A stretch of 64,000 nucleotides of DNA from Fimbriimonadaceae bacterium (GTDB taxonomy: Bacteria; Armatimonadota; Fimbriimonadia; Fimbriimonadales; Fimbriimonadaceae): positions 1 through 64,000 of the forward strand of contig JAICWL010000002.1 in NCBI GenBank assembly GCA_025934835.1, given 5' to 3'. This document shows, in pieces, positions 29,902 through 39,441 of this stretch. Within the stretch, counting starts at the first letter, position 1; each line of letters begins with the position of its first letter. Under the pieces are notes generated by a model. It saw only the letters and a program-made list of their open reading frames with translations. It did no database searches and was not told where the DNA came from. Made by a program: the position numbers and the translations under genes.

Positions 29902-30360
29902 TTATGCCGCTACGTTCTCGGTTTCTCGGTCTGCCCTCTGGAATACCCGATGGCGAATAGTATACGCATCGCCCTCCAGAACGACCTGTCTACCCTCGCG
30001 AGTGTGCGCATTGATTAGCAAAGGTCCCGCAAGATTCAGCGTCATGTCCTCTGGGTGGCCCTTCGGGATGTTGACGGTAGTGAGAACAGCCACGGTCGAC
30101 TCGTTGGTCAGGGCGAGGCATTCGGCCGCGCTCTCCGATATCTCCGGCGTGTATTCCGGAACGTATTCCTTCGGGTCCGTCACCAGAAAAGCGAGCGCGG
30201 GGTCCTCTGCGGACTGCAGCCATCGGAACGGGCTATTTGGGTGGTTCTCGAGTACCACGAAGCGCTGATATGCCGAGAATCCGATGAGACCCTCGCGGAA
30301 AGTGATGATGTCTGAATCGCTGAATTCTATCTCGCCGAAGCGGGTGCCTTGTAATGTCAT
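29902..30360 (-). CDS. fliW: Flagellar assembly factor FliW
   Basis: FREGLIGFSAYQRFVVLENHPNSPFRWLQSAEDPALAFLVTDP; next to csrA. Confidence 0.95.
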   Translation of the reverse strand: MTLQGTRFGEIEFSDSDIITFREGLIGFSAYQRFVVLENHPNSPFRWLQSAEDPALAFLVTDPKEYVPEYTPEISESAAECLALTNESTVAVLTTVNIPKGHPEDMTLNLAGPLLINAHTREGRQVVLEGDAYTIRHRVFQRADRETENVAA

Positions 30361-31253
30361 GCTGTTGTCTGTCCTCCGATGAAGTCCATGAGGCTTAGCC
30401 CAAATCCGTGACTGGTAACGCTCAGAGCGGCTTGGTACGCCGTGCTGGCCATCTGATAGTCCGTAATCGCTTGAGAAAGGTCGACGTCTTGTACGTCGGA
30501 AATCGATTGAGTTAGCTCATTGATCCGCCGCGAATGCTGCGAATCGAGCGAAGCGAGCTCTTGGAGATGTGCCCCAGCCTGACCCCGGGCGTCCGTAACC
30601 GCAGTCAGTGAAGCCTGAACGTCCGGAATGCCATTTTGGGAAATCGTGGCGGGACTGCCGCTTAGCAGATTGTTCTTGAGCTCTTCCAAGTGCTTATAGG
30701 CGTCGGTGAAAAGCGGGCTGCCCTGCGTGTTCACTACCATTGTGTTGATCGGGCCCGTCTCCATCGTGATGTCGCCGTTGTCACCGGAATAAGTCAGGGC
30801 GCCGTTCGACACTTCGAAAGGAGCCTTGTCCGTCGATTGCCCGGCGAACAGATACTGGCCGTTCGGTCCCTGAGTGTTCGCCAGGTCGACTAGCCGCTTC
30901 TGCATGTCTCCGATCTGAGAGGCCATAGCCGCGCGCTGACTGTCCGTCACCGTGTCGGTGGCCCCGCTTACGCCAAGCTGGTACGCCTGGTTCAGCAGGT
31001 CTGAGACGTCGCTCAGCGTCGAATCCGTGTAGCCGAGCACCCCTTTCGCGGCCGTGACGTTGGCCTGATACTGGGTAGTCGCCTGCTTGACATCGCTCAA
31101 GCGCAGGATCGAGCCCATTCCCGAAGGATCATCGCTCGGCGCGTTCACGCGCCTACCCGTGGTGATCTTCTCCTGGGCATCCGTGAGCCTGGTTTCGGCC
31201 GCGCTCACGTTGCGGTTGTAGAGATCGTACTGGTACCGGGTGCTAATTCTCAT
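30357..31253 (-). CDS. flgL: Flagellar hook-associated protein 3
   Basis: MRISTRYQYDLYNRNVSAAETRLTDAQEKITTGRRVNAPSDDPSG. Confidence 0.93.
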   Translation of the reverse strand: MRISTRYQYDLYNRNVSAAETRLTDAQEKITTGRRVNAPSDDPSGMGSILRLSDVKQATTQYQANVTAAKGVLGYTDSTLSDVSDLLNQAYQLGVSGATDTVTDSQRAAMASQIGDMQKRLVDLANTQGPNGQYLFAGQSTDKAPFEVSNGALTYSGDNGDITMETGPINTMVVNTQGSPLFTDAYKHLEELKNNLLSGSPATISQNGIPDVQASLTAVTDARGQAGAHLQELASLDSQHSRRINELTQSISDVQDVDLSQAITDYQMASTAYQAALSVTSHGFGLSLMDFIGGQTTA

Positions 31254-31269
31254 GACCGCCTCCTAAGCG

Positions 31270-32664
31270 TTAATGCAAGATCCCAAGTAAATCTTCGGTG
31301 GTCTGATCGAACATCGACAGCATCTTCGCGGCTGCCTGATAGCTTCGTTGGAATCGGAGCATGTTCGCCATCTCGTCGTCGAGCGAAACACCGCTGATGC
31401 TCTGTATTTGAGAGTCCACCTGCTGTACCACCGAGGTGTTCGTGCTCGCAGCGCTTTGGGCATTTGCAACGTCGCTTCCGATCTTGGTCGCAACGTCGCT
31501 GAAGTACTGCCCGAAGGTGCGGGAGTTCAGCGAAGCTATGGAGACCTGCCGAAGCTGAGATAGCTGCAATGCGACCGCGCCGTCTGAGGCATTGCCCGAA
31601 GGGCCCGCCGCGATCGAAGTCGAATCCTGTTTGATCGAGTCCTCGACATCGAAGTCGATCGCTCCCGTTTGCGGCGTAGCCGGGTTCGTCAACGGCACAT
31701 CCTTGAAGAAGTTCTGCCCAGCGAGTCCGGCTTGATTCTTTGCGCCTTGGTACAAGCTATTGACCTGTGTGCGTAGCGAGTTGGCCAAGTCGTCGAATTG
31801 GCTCTGATAAGACGTTGTCTTGTTCAGCGCGGCGAACAGCCCCGCGAGCTTGCCGCTCTTGACATCCACGGGCACTTGGCCGCCGGCGAGCTGGGACTTG
31901 GAGGCGTCCCATTGCATCGGCACCTGCCTGGCGCCATCTCCGTCGACGAGCGTCATCTGTCCAAGCGTAACGGCGATGGCCCCGTTGCTCTGCTCGGAAG
32001 TGTGGATGTCTACGAGGCTGCTAAGGTCCTGGATCGCCTGGTCGCGCTGGTCCTCCAGGTCGTTCGGTTCGGCGCCGAGAGCCTTCGCGTGCACGATCTG
32101 CTTGTTCAGATCGGCGATCGCATTCGCTTTCGACTGGATGTCGTTCAGCGTTTGGGTGATCTGCGAGGTCTGCTCCCCCTTTTGGTCCTGAAGCTGAAGG
32201 TAGCCGCCGCGGATTTGACCCGCGAGGTTTTCACCCGCCTGCTGCACCTGCAGCTTCAGACCGGTGTCACTGGGGTTGCCCGCCAGCGCCGACCAGGAGT
32301 CGAAGAATTTCGTTAGCGCGTCGCCCACGCCGCTGTCCGCCGAGTCGAGGATGATCGGCTGCACGTTCCCAAGCGCCGTGCTCAGCGCCTGCGAGCTACC
32401 GAGGTCCGAAGACACCGATAGCCGCCTGGCTTGTAGAAACATGTCCTGTATCCGGTTTACCGAGGACACGCTGACGCCGTCTCCGAGCGCGATCGTGCGC
32501 CCTTCGACGAACACCGATCCGTCTCCCGGCGTCAGGTTCGCCGTCTGGCGGCTGTAGCCGGGAGAATTGACGTTCGCGATGTTGTTGCCGGTGACATCCA
32601 ACTCTCGCTGGAATGTTCGAAGCGCCTGACTCGCGATGTCGATGCCGAAAAACGGGCTGGGCAT
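31270..32664 (-). CDS. flgK: Flagellar hook-associated protein 1
   Basis: FGIDIASQALRTFQRELDVTGNNIANVNSPGYSRQTANL; C-terminal VSLDDEMANMLRFQRSYQAAAKMLS. Confidence 0.96.
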   Translation of the reverse strand: MPSPFFGIDIASQALRTFQRELDVTGNNIANVNSPGYSRQTANLTPGDGSVFVEGRTIALGDGVSVSSVNRIQDMFLQARRLSVSSDLGSSQALSTALGNVQPIILDSADSGVGDALTKFFDSWSALAGNPSDTGLKLQVQQAGENLAGQIRGGYLQLQDQKGEQTSQITQTLNDIQSKANAIADLNKQIVHAKALGAEPNDLEDQRDQAIQDLSSLVDIHTSEQSNGAIAVTLGQMTLVDGDGARQVPMQWDASKSQLAGGQVPVDVKSGKLAGLFAALNKTTSYQSQFDDLANSLRTQVNSLYQGAKNQAGLAGQNFFKDVPLTNPATPQTGAIDFDVEDSIKQDSTSIAAGPSGNASDGAVALQLSQLRQVSIASLNSRTFGQYFSDVATKIGSDVANAQSAASTNTSVVQQVDSQIQSISGVSLDDEMANMLRFQRSYQAAAKMLSMFDQTTEDLLGILH

Positions 32665-32676
32665 ATTCTTTGTCCG

Positions 32677-33147
32677 CTACGCGGCCTGGTCTACCAAAAC
32701 GGGAGTCGCCGCCCTTCGGCGGTACGGCCCGGACGCCTCGACCGCCGCTTTCGCGATGAGGGTGAGCGTTCCGTTCACGTACGTCATTTCGCTCTCGATG
32801 AGGGCGCGGTTCTTGCGGATGACCGACTGCACGTTTCGGGCGGCGATCGTCACGCGGTTTGCGAGCCCTTGGAGCTGCTGTGCTTCTGCCTTGTCCAGGA
32901 CGCCCACCAGGCTTCGAAGAGTGGGCTCGACACCCTGCTCTTCGGCCAGCCTCTTGGCGCACGCCACAGCGGTCTCGTCGATCTCGGTCATCCGACGAAT
33001 CATTGAATCGAGCTCGGGCTGGATTCGCTCCACGCGAGCAACATCGCGTAGCGTCACTGCCGCAGTCTGTTCGTGGAGAGAGCGGAGCAGCCTCTCGGAG
33101 GTGCTCAGCCAATCCCACCACATCGTCTGAAGTTCTCTAGTTTTCAT
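32677..33147 (-). CDS. flgN: FlgN-like flagellar chaperone
   Basis: Helical 156 aa protein immediately upstream of flgK; position plus FlgN-like composition. Confidence 0.7.
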   Translation of the reverse strand: MKTRELQTMWWDWLSTSERLLRSLHEQTAAVTLRDVARVERIQPELDSMIRRMTEIDETAVACAKRLAEEQGVEPTLRSLVGVLDKAEAQQLQGLANRVTIAARNVQSVIRKNRALIESEMTYVNGTLTLIAKAAVEASGPYRRRAATPVLVDQAA

Positions 33148-33156
33148 GAGGGTTGG

Positions 33157-33465
33157 TTATGGATTGCTAGGTCTGTTGGCCGCCCCGATTACTTCGGGAG
33201 CCATGCTGTCGTAAAGCGATTGCGAAAGGCCGATGCCGCCCTTCTCGGAGATCGACTTGGCTAGGGCGCCATCCATCACGTCGTCGAACATGTCCCCCCC
33301 GAGCGATTGCCCGAAGTGCACCTTGCCAACGGATTGCCGCATCGTTCGGACCATGTCTTTCACGAACACGGCCTCGAACTCGTCCGCAGCCCTTTTCAGC
33401 TCGGCCAGCTTGGGAGCCGCTTTAGCCATCGCCGCGGCCCTGGAGGCGAGCGCGTCGATCCGCAT
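33157..33465 (-). CDS. flgJ: Rod-binding protein (FlgJ N-terminal domain)
   Basis: AADEFEAVFVKDMVRTMRQSVGKVHFGQSLGGDMFDDVMDGALAKSISEKGGIGLSQSLYD. Confidence 0.9.
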   Translation of the reverse strand: MRIDALASRAAAMAKAAPKLAELKRAADEFEAVFVKDMVRTMRQSVGKVHFGQSLGGDMFDDVMDGALAKSISEKGGIGLSQSLYDSMAPEVIGAANRPSNP

Positions 33466-34703
33466 TACTGGATCACCAGCTTCGCCTTGAGCGCGCCCTG
33501 CTGCTTCATGAGCTGCAGGATGTTGATGATGTCGCTGGGTTTGAGCTTGAGCTCCTGGAAAATCCGGGCAAGGTCCGCGACTGTCGTATTTGGCGGTACC
33601 ACCGCGATTTGCGCGTTGTCCTCGCTCGCCGACACGGTCGTGTTCGGAACGATCACGCTGCGGCCGCGGGAGAGCTCTTCCGGCTGCGTGACCTCGTACT
33701 TCTCTTCAATCTCGACGCTGATGCTGCCGGTTGCGATAGCGACCGGAGCGATGCGAACGTTGCCTCCCATGACGATGGTTCCGGTCTTCTCGTTGATGAT
33801 CACGGTGGCAGCCGTATCGGACTGCACGACCATCTCCTCGAGCTTGGCCATCGCCGAAATAGGAGTCATGTTCGAAGGCAGGGTCAGACGAATCGTCCCA
33901 CCGTCCTCGGCGTAAGCCTGGAACTCGGGCGCGTTGGAGTTGATCCGCTGTTCGACCCTGTGCGCGGTCGTAAGATCGGGGTCGTCTAGCTCCAGATAAA
34001 GCTTGCCGTCGTAGATGGTGGTTGTCGGAGCGCCTTGCTCGACAATTCCCCCGCCCGGAATCCGCCCCACTGTCACAAAGCCTTTCGATTGGCTGTTCCC
34101 GCTCTGGCCCACGCTGTACCCGCCGACGCTCACCGGGCCCGTCGCCGTGGCGTACACGGTGTCCGGATTACCCGCCGCGTGAAGCGCAGTCATGAGGAGC
34201 GTGCCGTCCCGTAGGCTCTTGGCATCTCCCATCGACGTCACGGTGACGTCGAGCCGCTGTCCATTCACTGCGAATGGCGGAAGCTCGGCGGTGACCATGA
34301 CGAGCGCCACATTTCTCGCTTCGAGCTGCGTCGGGTCTACGTCGAAGCCCTGCTTCTTGAAATAGTTGGCGAGGGCCGCTGCCGTGGGGCTGTACTTCTT
34401 CGAGTCTCCGGAGCCCTCGAGGCCCATCACGAGCCCGACTCCGGTGAGCGTGTTCGAGCGGATGCCGCGAAACCGCGCGATATCCTTCAGCCGGGTAGGA
34501 ACACCGTCCTGCTCGGAAGTCTTGATCTTGGCGTCGCGGTCGCGGATCTCCTTCTGTCGCTCGATGAACTGCGTGTGTTCTTGCTGCGCCGCGGTCTTGT
34601 CCACCGAAGCAGGCGCTTGAACTTGCGCAAGGCAGGTGGAGCTCGCTGCGAACGCAACCACCAAGACGGCCAGAGACGAAATGCTTCGGTTCAGAACAGC
34701 CAT
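33465..34703 (-). CDS. flgI: Flagellar P-ring protein
   Basis: RLKDIARFRGIRSNTLTGVGLVMGLEGSGD and KLEEMVVQSDTAATVIINEKTGTIVMGGNVRIAPVAI. Confidence 0.97.
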   Translation of the reverse strand: MAVLNRSISSLAVLVVAFAASSTCLAQVQAPASVDKTAAQQEHTQFIERQKEIRDRDAKIKTSEQDGVPTRLKDIARFRGIRSNTLTGVGLVMGLEGSGDSKKYSPTAAALANYFKKQGFDVDPTQLEARNVALVMVTAELPPFAVNGQRLDVTVTSMGDAKSLRDGTLLMTALHAAGNPDTVYATATGPVSVGGYSVGQSGNSQSKGFVTVGRIPGGGIVEQGAPTTTIYDGKLYLELDDPDLTTAHRVEQRINSNAPEFQAYAEDGGTIRLTLPSNMTPISAMAKLEEMVVQSDTAATVIINEKTGTIVMGGNVRIAPVAIATGSISVEIEEKYEVTQPEELSRGRSVIVPNTTVSASEDNAQIAVVPPNTTVADLARIFQELKLKPSDIINILQLMKQQGALKAKLVIQ

Positions 34704-35317
34704 TCCAATATCCTCGTGAGAATTCCGCGCCGCTGGCGATCGGTGATGACGCCTTTGCCTTCGGCTTTTATCGTCGCGTCGGCGACACTTTCGCTCAGAA
34801 CGGTGTTGTCGTCGCGAACATCGTCTCGGCGAACGGTGCCCGTCAGCACGAGCGTTTGAAAATCGTTGTTCACCTTCACGTACCGCTTGCCCTCGATGAC
34901 TAGATTGCCGTTCGGCAGGACTTCCTTGACGACAGCGGTCAGCCGGGCCGTGAATTGCCCGCTCTGCGTGGTGGTGCCGGTGCCCGAGACACTGGAGTTC
35001 GCTCCGGTCGAGTAGCCGTTGCCAAGCACCTTGTTCACAAGCGTTCCGCCAAGGAAGTCCAAGATCGGAAGGTTCGGGCGGTCAACCTGGTTGGTGTCTT
35101 TCTTGGTGGCGTTGGTTGTGGCGCTGAAGCTTGCTACCGAGTTCTCGCTCACCAGGATCGTAACGAGATCCCCCTTTGCAAAAGCTGTGCGGGTAGAAAG
35201 CGAGCTTCGGTACCCTTGCGTCGGGAATAGCGAGCCGAAATTCTGCGCGGGGTCTGCTGTCTGCGCTGATGCGAGACCGGGCAGCGCCAGCGCTGCGAAA
35301 AGCAGTTTCGGGCTCAT
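34691..35317 (-). CDS. flgH: Flagellar L-ring protein
   Basis: GDLVTILVSENSVASFSATTNATKKD and RLTAVVKEVLPNGNLVIEGKRYVKVNNDFQTLVLTGTVRRDDV. Confidence 0.96.
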   Translation of the reverse strand: MSPKLLFAALALPGLASAQTADPAQNFGSLFPTQGYRSSLSTRTAFAKGDLVTILVSENSVASFSATTNATKKDTNQVDRPNLPILDFLGGTLVNKVLGNGYSTGANSSVSGTGTTTQSGQFTARLTAVVKEVLPNGNLVIEGKRYVKVNNDFQTLVLTGTVRRDDVRDDNTVLSESVADATIKAEGKGVITDRQRRGILTRILEWLF

Positions 35318-36408
35318 AGCCGCACCTCGACCAGATTAGCGGTCTTGACAACGCCAACATGCACGGTTCCTGTGTCGGCTTGAACGGTCACCTGGGAACC
35401 GACCCAGCCGCCTGTTCGAGCTTTGCCGGCGATTTCCACAACCGCGCCGTTGCTGATGAGCCGGATGCGAACCGGATCGCCGGGACGAACCCCCACCGAG
35501 CCCGCAGTCGGCACGAGCGTTACGACTCGAGAACCGATCTTCCGCTCGCCGATCTCAGCCCAGACAGTTACAGTAACCGAATTGCTACCTTGGAGCACGC
35601 CGTCGGCAACCACGTGAAGCTCGCCGGTCGGTGCGATCAAATCGGATACAGAGTCCTGCGCTCGCAGTTCGATACTGGCGCCGAGCCGAGTCTTTGCGGC
35701 TTCGATCGCAGCGTCTACGAAGCTCGCTCCTGGAACCGTTTGCGACTTTCGAACGATCTCGCAGTGCTCGGGCACGTTCAGCGCGATGCCGTCGGCTTTG
35801 ATGCCCGCCTGGCGCAAATGCGCGATCACGTACGCCGCCGATACACCCTTGGAGGCTCCGTAAATCGGGCTACGTCCAAGCTCGACCGCCTCGATTTGTG
35901 CCTTGAGCCCTGGACTCGACGCACTGATCTTCGCGACGTCGCCAAGTCGAACGATGTCCGAATCGATCTCCGCTCTGGCCGCAAACTCGATCGTCGGCCC
36001 GGAAGGAGCCGTAGCGTGCTGTGTTACCGCGGTGTCCGTTCGAATAACGCCGCACAGCCCTTCTCCCGGATTGCCGAGGGACGGATGCGCGCCCGTTTGC
36101 GGACCGGCGCCGGTACGAAAGATCGCGAGAACGATGCGCCCAAGTCGGGTTTTCTCGCTCCCTCCGATGGCGCAGATCGTTCCGTCGAGATCCACTTGGA
36201 TGTGGGCGCCCGAAGGGACTCGCACACGGGGGAGAAGCGGATCTCCGCTTTTTGTGACGAGCTCGCCGTTGGAGACGATGAACACGGCCTGCTTCGCGTA
36301 GGCGGGCTTGGCGCCGTGCGCCAATCGAATGTAGCCCTCGCCGTCCACGCGCAGGGTGAGTTGCGGCGTGGAGGCGAGAACCAGGGCGGTTGCCAAAAAG
36401 CCAAACAT
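35314..36408 (-). CDS. flgA: Flagellar P-ring assembly chaperone FlgA
   Basis: SAF-like C-terminus VRPGDPVRIRLISNGAVVEIAGKARTGGWVGSQVTVQADTGTVHVGVV; between flgG and flgH. Confidence 0.85.
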   Translation of the reverse strand: MFGFLATALVLASTPQLTLRVDGEGYIRLAHGAKPAYAKQAVFIVSNGELVTKSGDPLLPRVRVPSGAHIQVDLDGTICAIGGSEKTRLGRIVLAIFRTGAGPQTGAHPSLGNPGEGLCGVIRTDTAVTQHATAPSGPTIEFAARAEIDSDIVRLGDVAKISASSPGLKAQIEAVELGRSPIYGASKGVSAAYVIAHLRQAGIKADGIALNVPEHCEIVRKSQTVPGASFVDAAIEAAKTRLGASIELRAQDSVSDLIAPTGELHVVADGVLQGSNSVTVTVWAEIGERKIGSRVVTLVPTAGSVGVRPGDPVRIRLISNGAVVEIAGKARTGGWVGSQVTVQADTGTVHVGVVKTANLVEVRL

Positions 36409-36411
36409 GGT

Positions 36412-37197
36412 TTATCTCTTGATGCTGTTGGTCGCGGCGAGCATGTCGTCGGCGGTCTGGATGGCCTTCGAGTTGATCTCGTAGGCGCGCTGCGCCATGA
36501 TCATCTTCACCATCTCCTCGACTACCTGAACGTTCGAGCCCTCCAGGAATCCGGAATTGACGAGCCCGGAACCCTGTTCGCCCGGGTCGGCGTCGGTAGG
36601 GTCTCCGCTGGCGCCGGTTTTCGTGTAGAGGTTCTGCCCCACTCGAAGCAGACCGGCAGGGTTCGAGAACATCGTGAGACTGATGCGGCCCAGCTCTGTT
36701 GGGCTGGAATCGCCCGGGCGGATGGCCGAAACGACGCCCGTGTTCGAGATCGAGAGCGCTGTCGCACCCTGCGGAATCGTGATCTCGGGCTGCAGCGGAT
36801 ATCCGTCGCTGGAAACCAGGAGGCCAGACGCGTCTGTCTTGAGCGAGCCGTCCCTCGTGTACGCGGTCGAGCCGTCCGGGCGAAGCACCGAAAGGAACCC
36901 TGAGCCGGCAATCGCGACATCGAGGGGATTGCCGGTGGCCTGAAGGGGGCCGGGATCGAAATTGGAAGAGTCGGAAGAGAACTGGGATCCCGCGCCGATC
37001 TGGATGCTGTTCGGCTGCACAGCGGTGCCGCCCGCGGAGGCCCCGCCAACCTTGAAGGTTTGGTACATCAAGTCCTGGAACTCTGCCCTCTGCTCCTTGA
37101 AGGAAGTCGTGTTGACGTTCGCCAAGTTGTTTGCGATGACGTCCAGGTTGTGCTGCTGGGCGACCATTCCGGTCGCTGATGTGCTCAATGCTCGCAT
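36412..37197 (-). CDS. flgG: Flagellar basal-body rod protein FlgG
   Basis: MRALSTSATGMVAQQHNLDVIANNLANVNTTSFKEQRAEFQDLMYQ; C-terminal MIMAQRAYEINSKAIQTADDML. Confidence 0.96.
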   Translation of the reverse strand: MRALSTSATGMVAQQHNLDVIANNLANVNTTSFKEQRAEFQDLMYQTFKVGGASAGGTAVQPNSIQIGAGSQFSSDSSNFDPGPLQATGNPLDVAIAGSGFLSVLRPDGSTAYTRDGSLKTDASGLLVSSDGYPLQPEITIPQGATALSISNTGVVSAIRPGDSSPTELGRISLTMFSNPAGLLRVGQNLYTKTGASGDPTDADPGEQGSGLVNSGFLEGSNVQVVEEMVKMIMAQRAYEINSKAIQTADDMLAATNSIKR

Positions 37198-37382
37198 ATT
37201 TAGGGCCCTATGAGTGGTGAAGGAGGAGTGATGAGTTATCGGTGGTCGGTGGTTGCCCACTTCGCACGGCGCTCATCGCTTACCGCCTTTCACGCTTCTT
37301 GCCCTTCCTGAGCCTTCTCGGCGTCGCAGTCCGTCGACACCGCTTGCTTCCCGCGCCCTCTGGAGGGCAGGGGTCCAGCCTC

Positions 37383-38120
37383 TTAGCTCTGAAGGGATTC
37401 GATCAGTCGTTGCGTCAGCTCGTCCTGCGTTTGCATGGACTTCTGCGCGAGCTCGAAATTCCTTCCGAGCTGGATCATGTCGATCATCGATCGTGTCGCG
37501 CTTACGTTCGATCCCTCGACTGCGCCCTGCTTGATTCGAGGTGCGTCGCTCTGGGTCATATCGATCGCCTTCGCGTCCGTCGATGAGAAGAGGTTTCCCC
37601 CTTCCTTGAGATAGCTTCCGTCGTAGAGGCCGAGCTTTGCGACGGGCTTGCCGCCTTGCGAAACCGAGCCATCTTCGGAGATTTGAACCGTCTTGGAGGG
37701 ATCGAGCGATATCGCAGATCCCGAGTCGTCCAAGACCGCGTAGCCGTCCTTCGTCGAAAGACGCCCGTCGAGAACGGCAAGCTCGCCGTCACGGGTATAT
37801 CGGGTGCCCCCCGGCGCCTGCACCGCGAGCATTCCTTTATCGCCCTCGATAGCAAGGTCTAGCGGGTTGCCGGTCTGCGTGATCGACCCCTCCGAGAAGT
37901 CCGTACCCTCGGCGGTTTCTTGTGCGCCAGAGCCGAGGCTGCCGATCGGCAAGCCGAACCCGCCGTTCGCCCGAAGCTCCCGGACGAGAGAGTCGTTGAA
38001 CGCGATTCCATCTTGCTTGAATCCGGCCGTATTCAGGTTCGCAAGATTGTTCGCAACGACGTCCATCCATCGCTGCGAAGCCAGCATTCCTGTGGCCGTG
38101 GCTTGAATTCCTCGGTTCAT
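37383..38120 (-). CDS. flgF: Flagellar hook-basal body protein (FlgF/FlgG family)
   Basis: MNRGIQATATGMLASQRWMDVVANNLANLNTAGFKQDGIAF; C-terminal MIQLGRNFELAQKSMQTQDELTQRL. Confidence 0.92.
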   Translation of the reverse strand: MNRGIQATATGMLASQRWMDVVANNLANLNTAGFKQDGIAFNDSLVRELRANGGFGLPIGSLGSGAQETAEGTDFSEGSITQTGNPLDLAIEGDKGMLAVQAPGGTRYTRDGELAVLDGRLSTKDGYAVLDDSGSAISLDPSKTVQISEDGSVSQGGKPVAKLGLYDGSYLKEGGNLFSSTDAKAIDMTQSDAPRIKQGAVEGSNVSATRSMIDMIQLGRNFELAQKSMQTQDELTQRLIESLQS

Positions 38121-38248
38121 CCCCTTCTGAAGTCGGAGATAATTACCGGCTCGCTTAGGCCAAAAGGCTCGCATTCGACTCCAGGTTTTGGGCGCCAGGC
38201 CCCGTGTGGCCAGGTTTTTGCTTCCGCTTTCTGCACAGGTCAAACGAA

Positions 38249-39037
38249 ATGGCATGCAATTGGAACGGAATCACGTCGCGGACTCGGACGGGCAGGATCG
38301 CTCTCTCGATGGCTCTCTTGGCGGTAGCAGCGCAGTCCGCGCTGGCTAGACCCGAGAAGAACGCTTACCTCAATAGGCCGGCGGAGTCGGTCGCGCAGCT
38401 CGTGCATCAGGCCGAGACGGACCGCGAAGTAATGGATCGGTACATGCGGCACTTCGCCATGGACCGCCGCCAGGTTCTCGCCTTGCTAAAAGGTCTCCAC
38501 GTCTCGAGATTGAAGCAAAGCACCAGATTCGAAATGTACAGCGTCCCGGACGGGGGCGTGCTCAAGATGCATCGCTGCACGCTCCATAGGGGGGAGCGTG
38601 TGTTCGTCGACCGAAACGGCCAACCCGTGCTCCGTCTCAAGTGCGGCAACCCTCTGACCTTGGGTCCCCAGCATCCGAGCATGGACCAGCCTCACGTATC
38701 GGACGCCGCGCCATTCCAGGCAACAGAAGACGATCAGGTGCAACCGGTGTTTCTTGCAACGACGATCGAGCCCTCGCCGGTAGCCGAAATACCTGCCCCG
38801 GTCGTCGATGAGACGCCGGAAGTCAGTGCGCCCGAACCGTTCAGTCCGGAGCCGCCGACGAGACCCATGCAGTTCGCGAGCAGCCTAGGCGGCATTCTCG
38901 GGGGGATCACGGCGCTTGCAACAATACCGATTACCCTTGGTTCGCCTCCGCCCACAAGCTTCCCAGTGCCGGAGCCTAGCACTGTACTCGCACTCGGCTG
39001 CCTTGTTCCGCTCGCGCTGCTTCGGCGTCGAAAGTGA
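38249..39037 (+). CDS. PEP-CTERM sorting domain protein of unknown function
   Basis: ATG MACNWNGITS...signal-like region; C-terminal PVPEPSTVLALGCLVPLALLRRRK. Confidence 0.85.
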   Translation: MACNWNGITSRTRTGRIALSMALLAVAAQSALARPEKNAYLNRPAESVAQLVHQAETDREVMDRYMRHFAMDRRQVLALLKGLHVSRLKQSTRFEMYSVPDGGVLKMHRCTLHRGERVFVDRNGQPVLRLKCGNPLTLGPQHPSMDQPHVSDAAPFQATEDDQVQPVFLATTIEPSPVAEIPAPVVDETPEVSAPEPFSPEPPTRPMQFASSLGGILGGITALATIPITLGSPPPTSFPVPEPSTVLALGCLVPLALLRRRK

Positions 39038-39218
39038 GTCGGCATCGGGCATACGAAGTTTCTGGGGTTCAAACGAAGCTCAGGCTCGAGCCCTGAGTAC
39101 CCGCGCTACGCGGCCCTTGCGAACCTCAGAACCTTCCGATCCACCCCTGCTCCTCTAGACCCAGTGCTTCGAACAAGCGGCCTGGTTGGTCGAGTCCAAC
39201 CTGCAAAGGAGGTTCAAA

Positions 39219-39425
39219 ATGAACTGGGACGTCATTAAAGGCAAATGGAGTCAGATCAAAGGGGACGCCCGATCGGAGTGGGGCCACTTGACCGACAACG
39301 ATTGGGAAGAGATCAAGGGGGACAAGGACAAGCTGCTAGGCAAATTGCAGGAAAGCTACGGCTGGACGCGCGAAGAGGCCGAGCGCCGTACGAACGATTG
39401 GGCGAACCGCCACTACGTCTCGTAG
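39219..39425 (+). CDS. CsbD family stress-response protein
   Basis: MNWDVIKGKWSQIKGDARSEWGHLTDNDWEEIKGDKDKLLGKLQESYGWTREEAERR; AAAGGAGG ribosome-binding site. Confidence 0.96.
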   Translation: MNWDVIKGKWSQIKGDARSEWGHLTDNDWEEIKGDKDKLLGKLQESYGWTREEAERRTNDWANRHYVS

Positions 39426-39441
39426 CGTGTAAGATGCCGGA

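Noticed and set aside
35359-36903. 514-aa plus-strand ORF across flgA and flgG
   Set aside because: Antisense to two well-supported flagellar genes; composition and lack of motifs indicate a shadow ORF
38120-38160. Sigma28-like -10 (GCCGGTAA) upstream of flgF
   Set aside because: No TAAA -35 at the expected spacing; one near-match octamer is not enough
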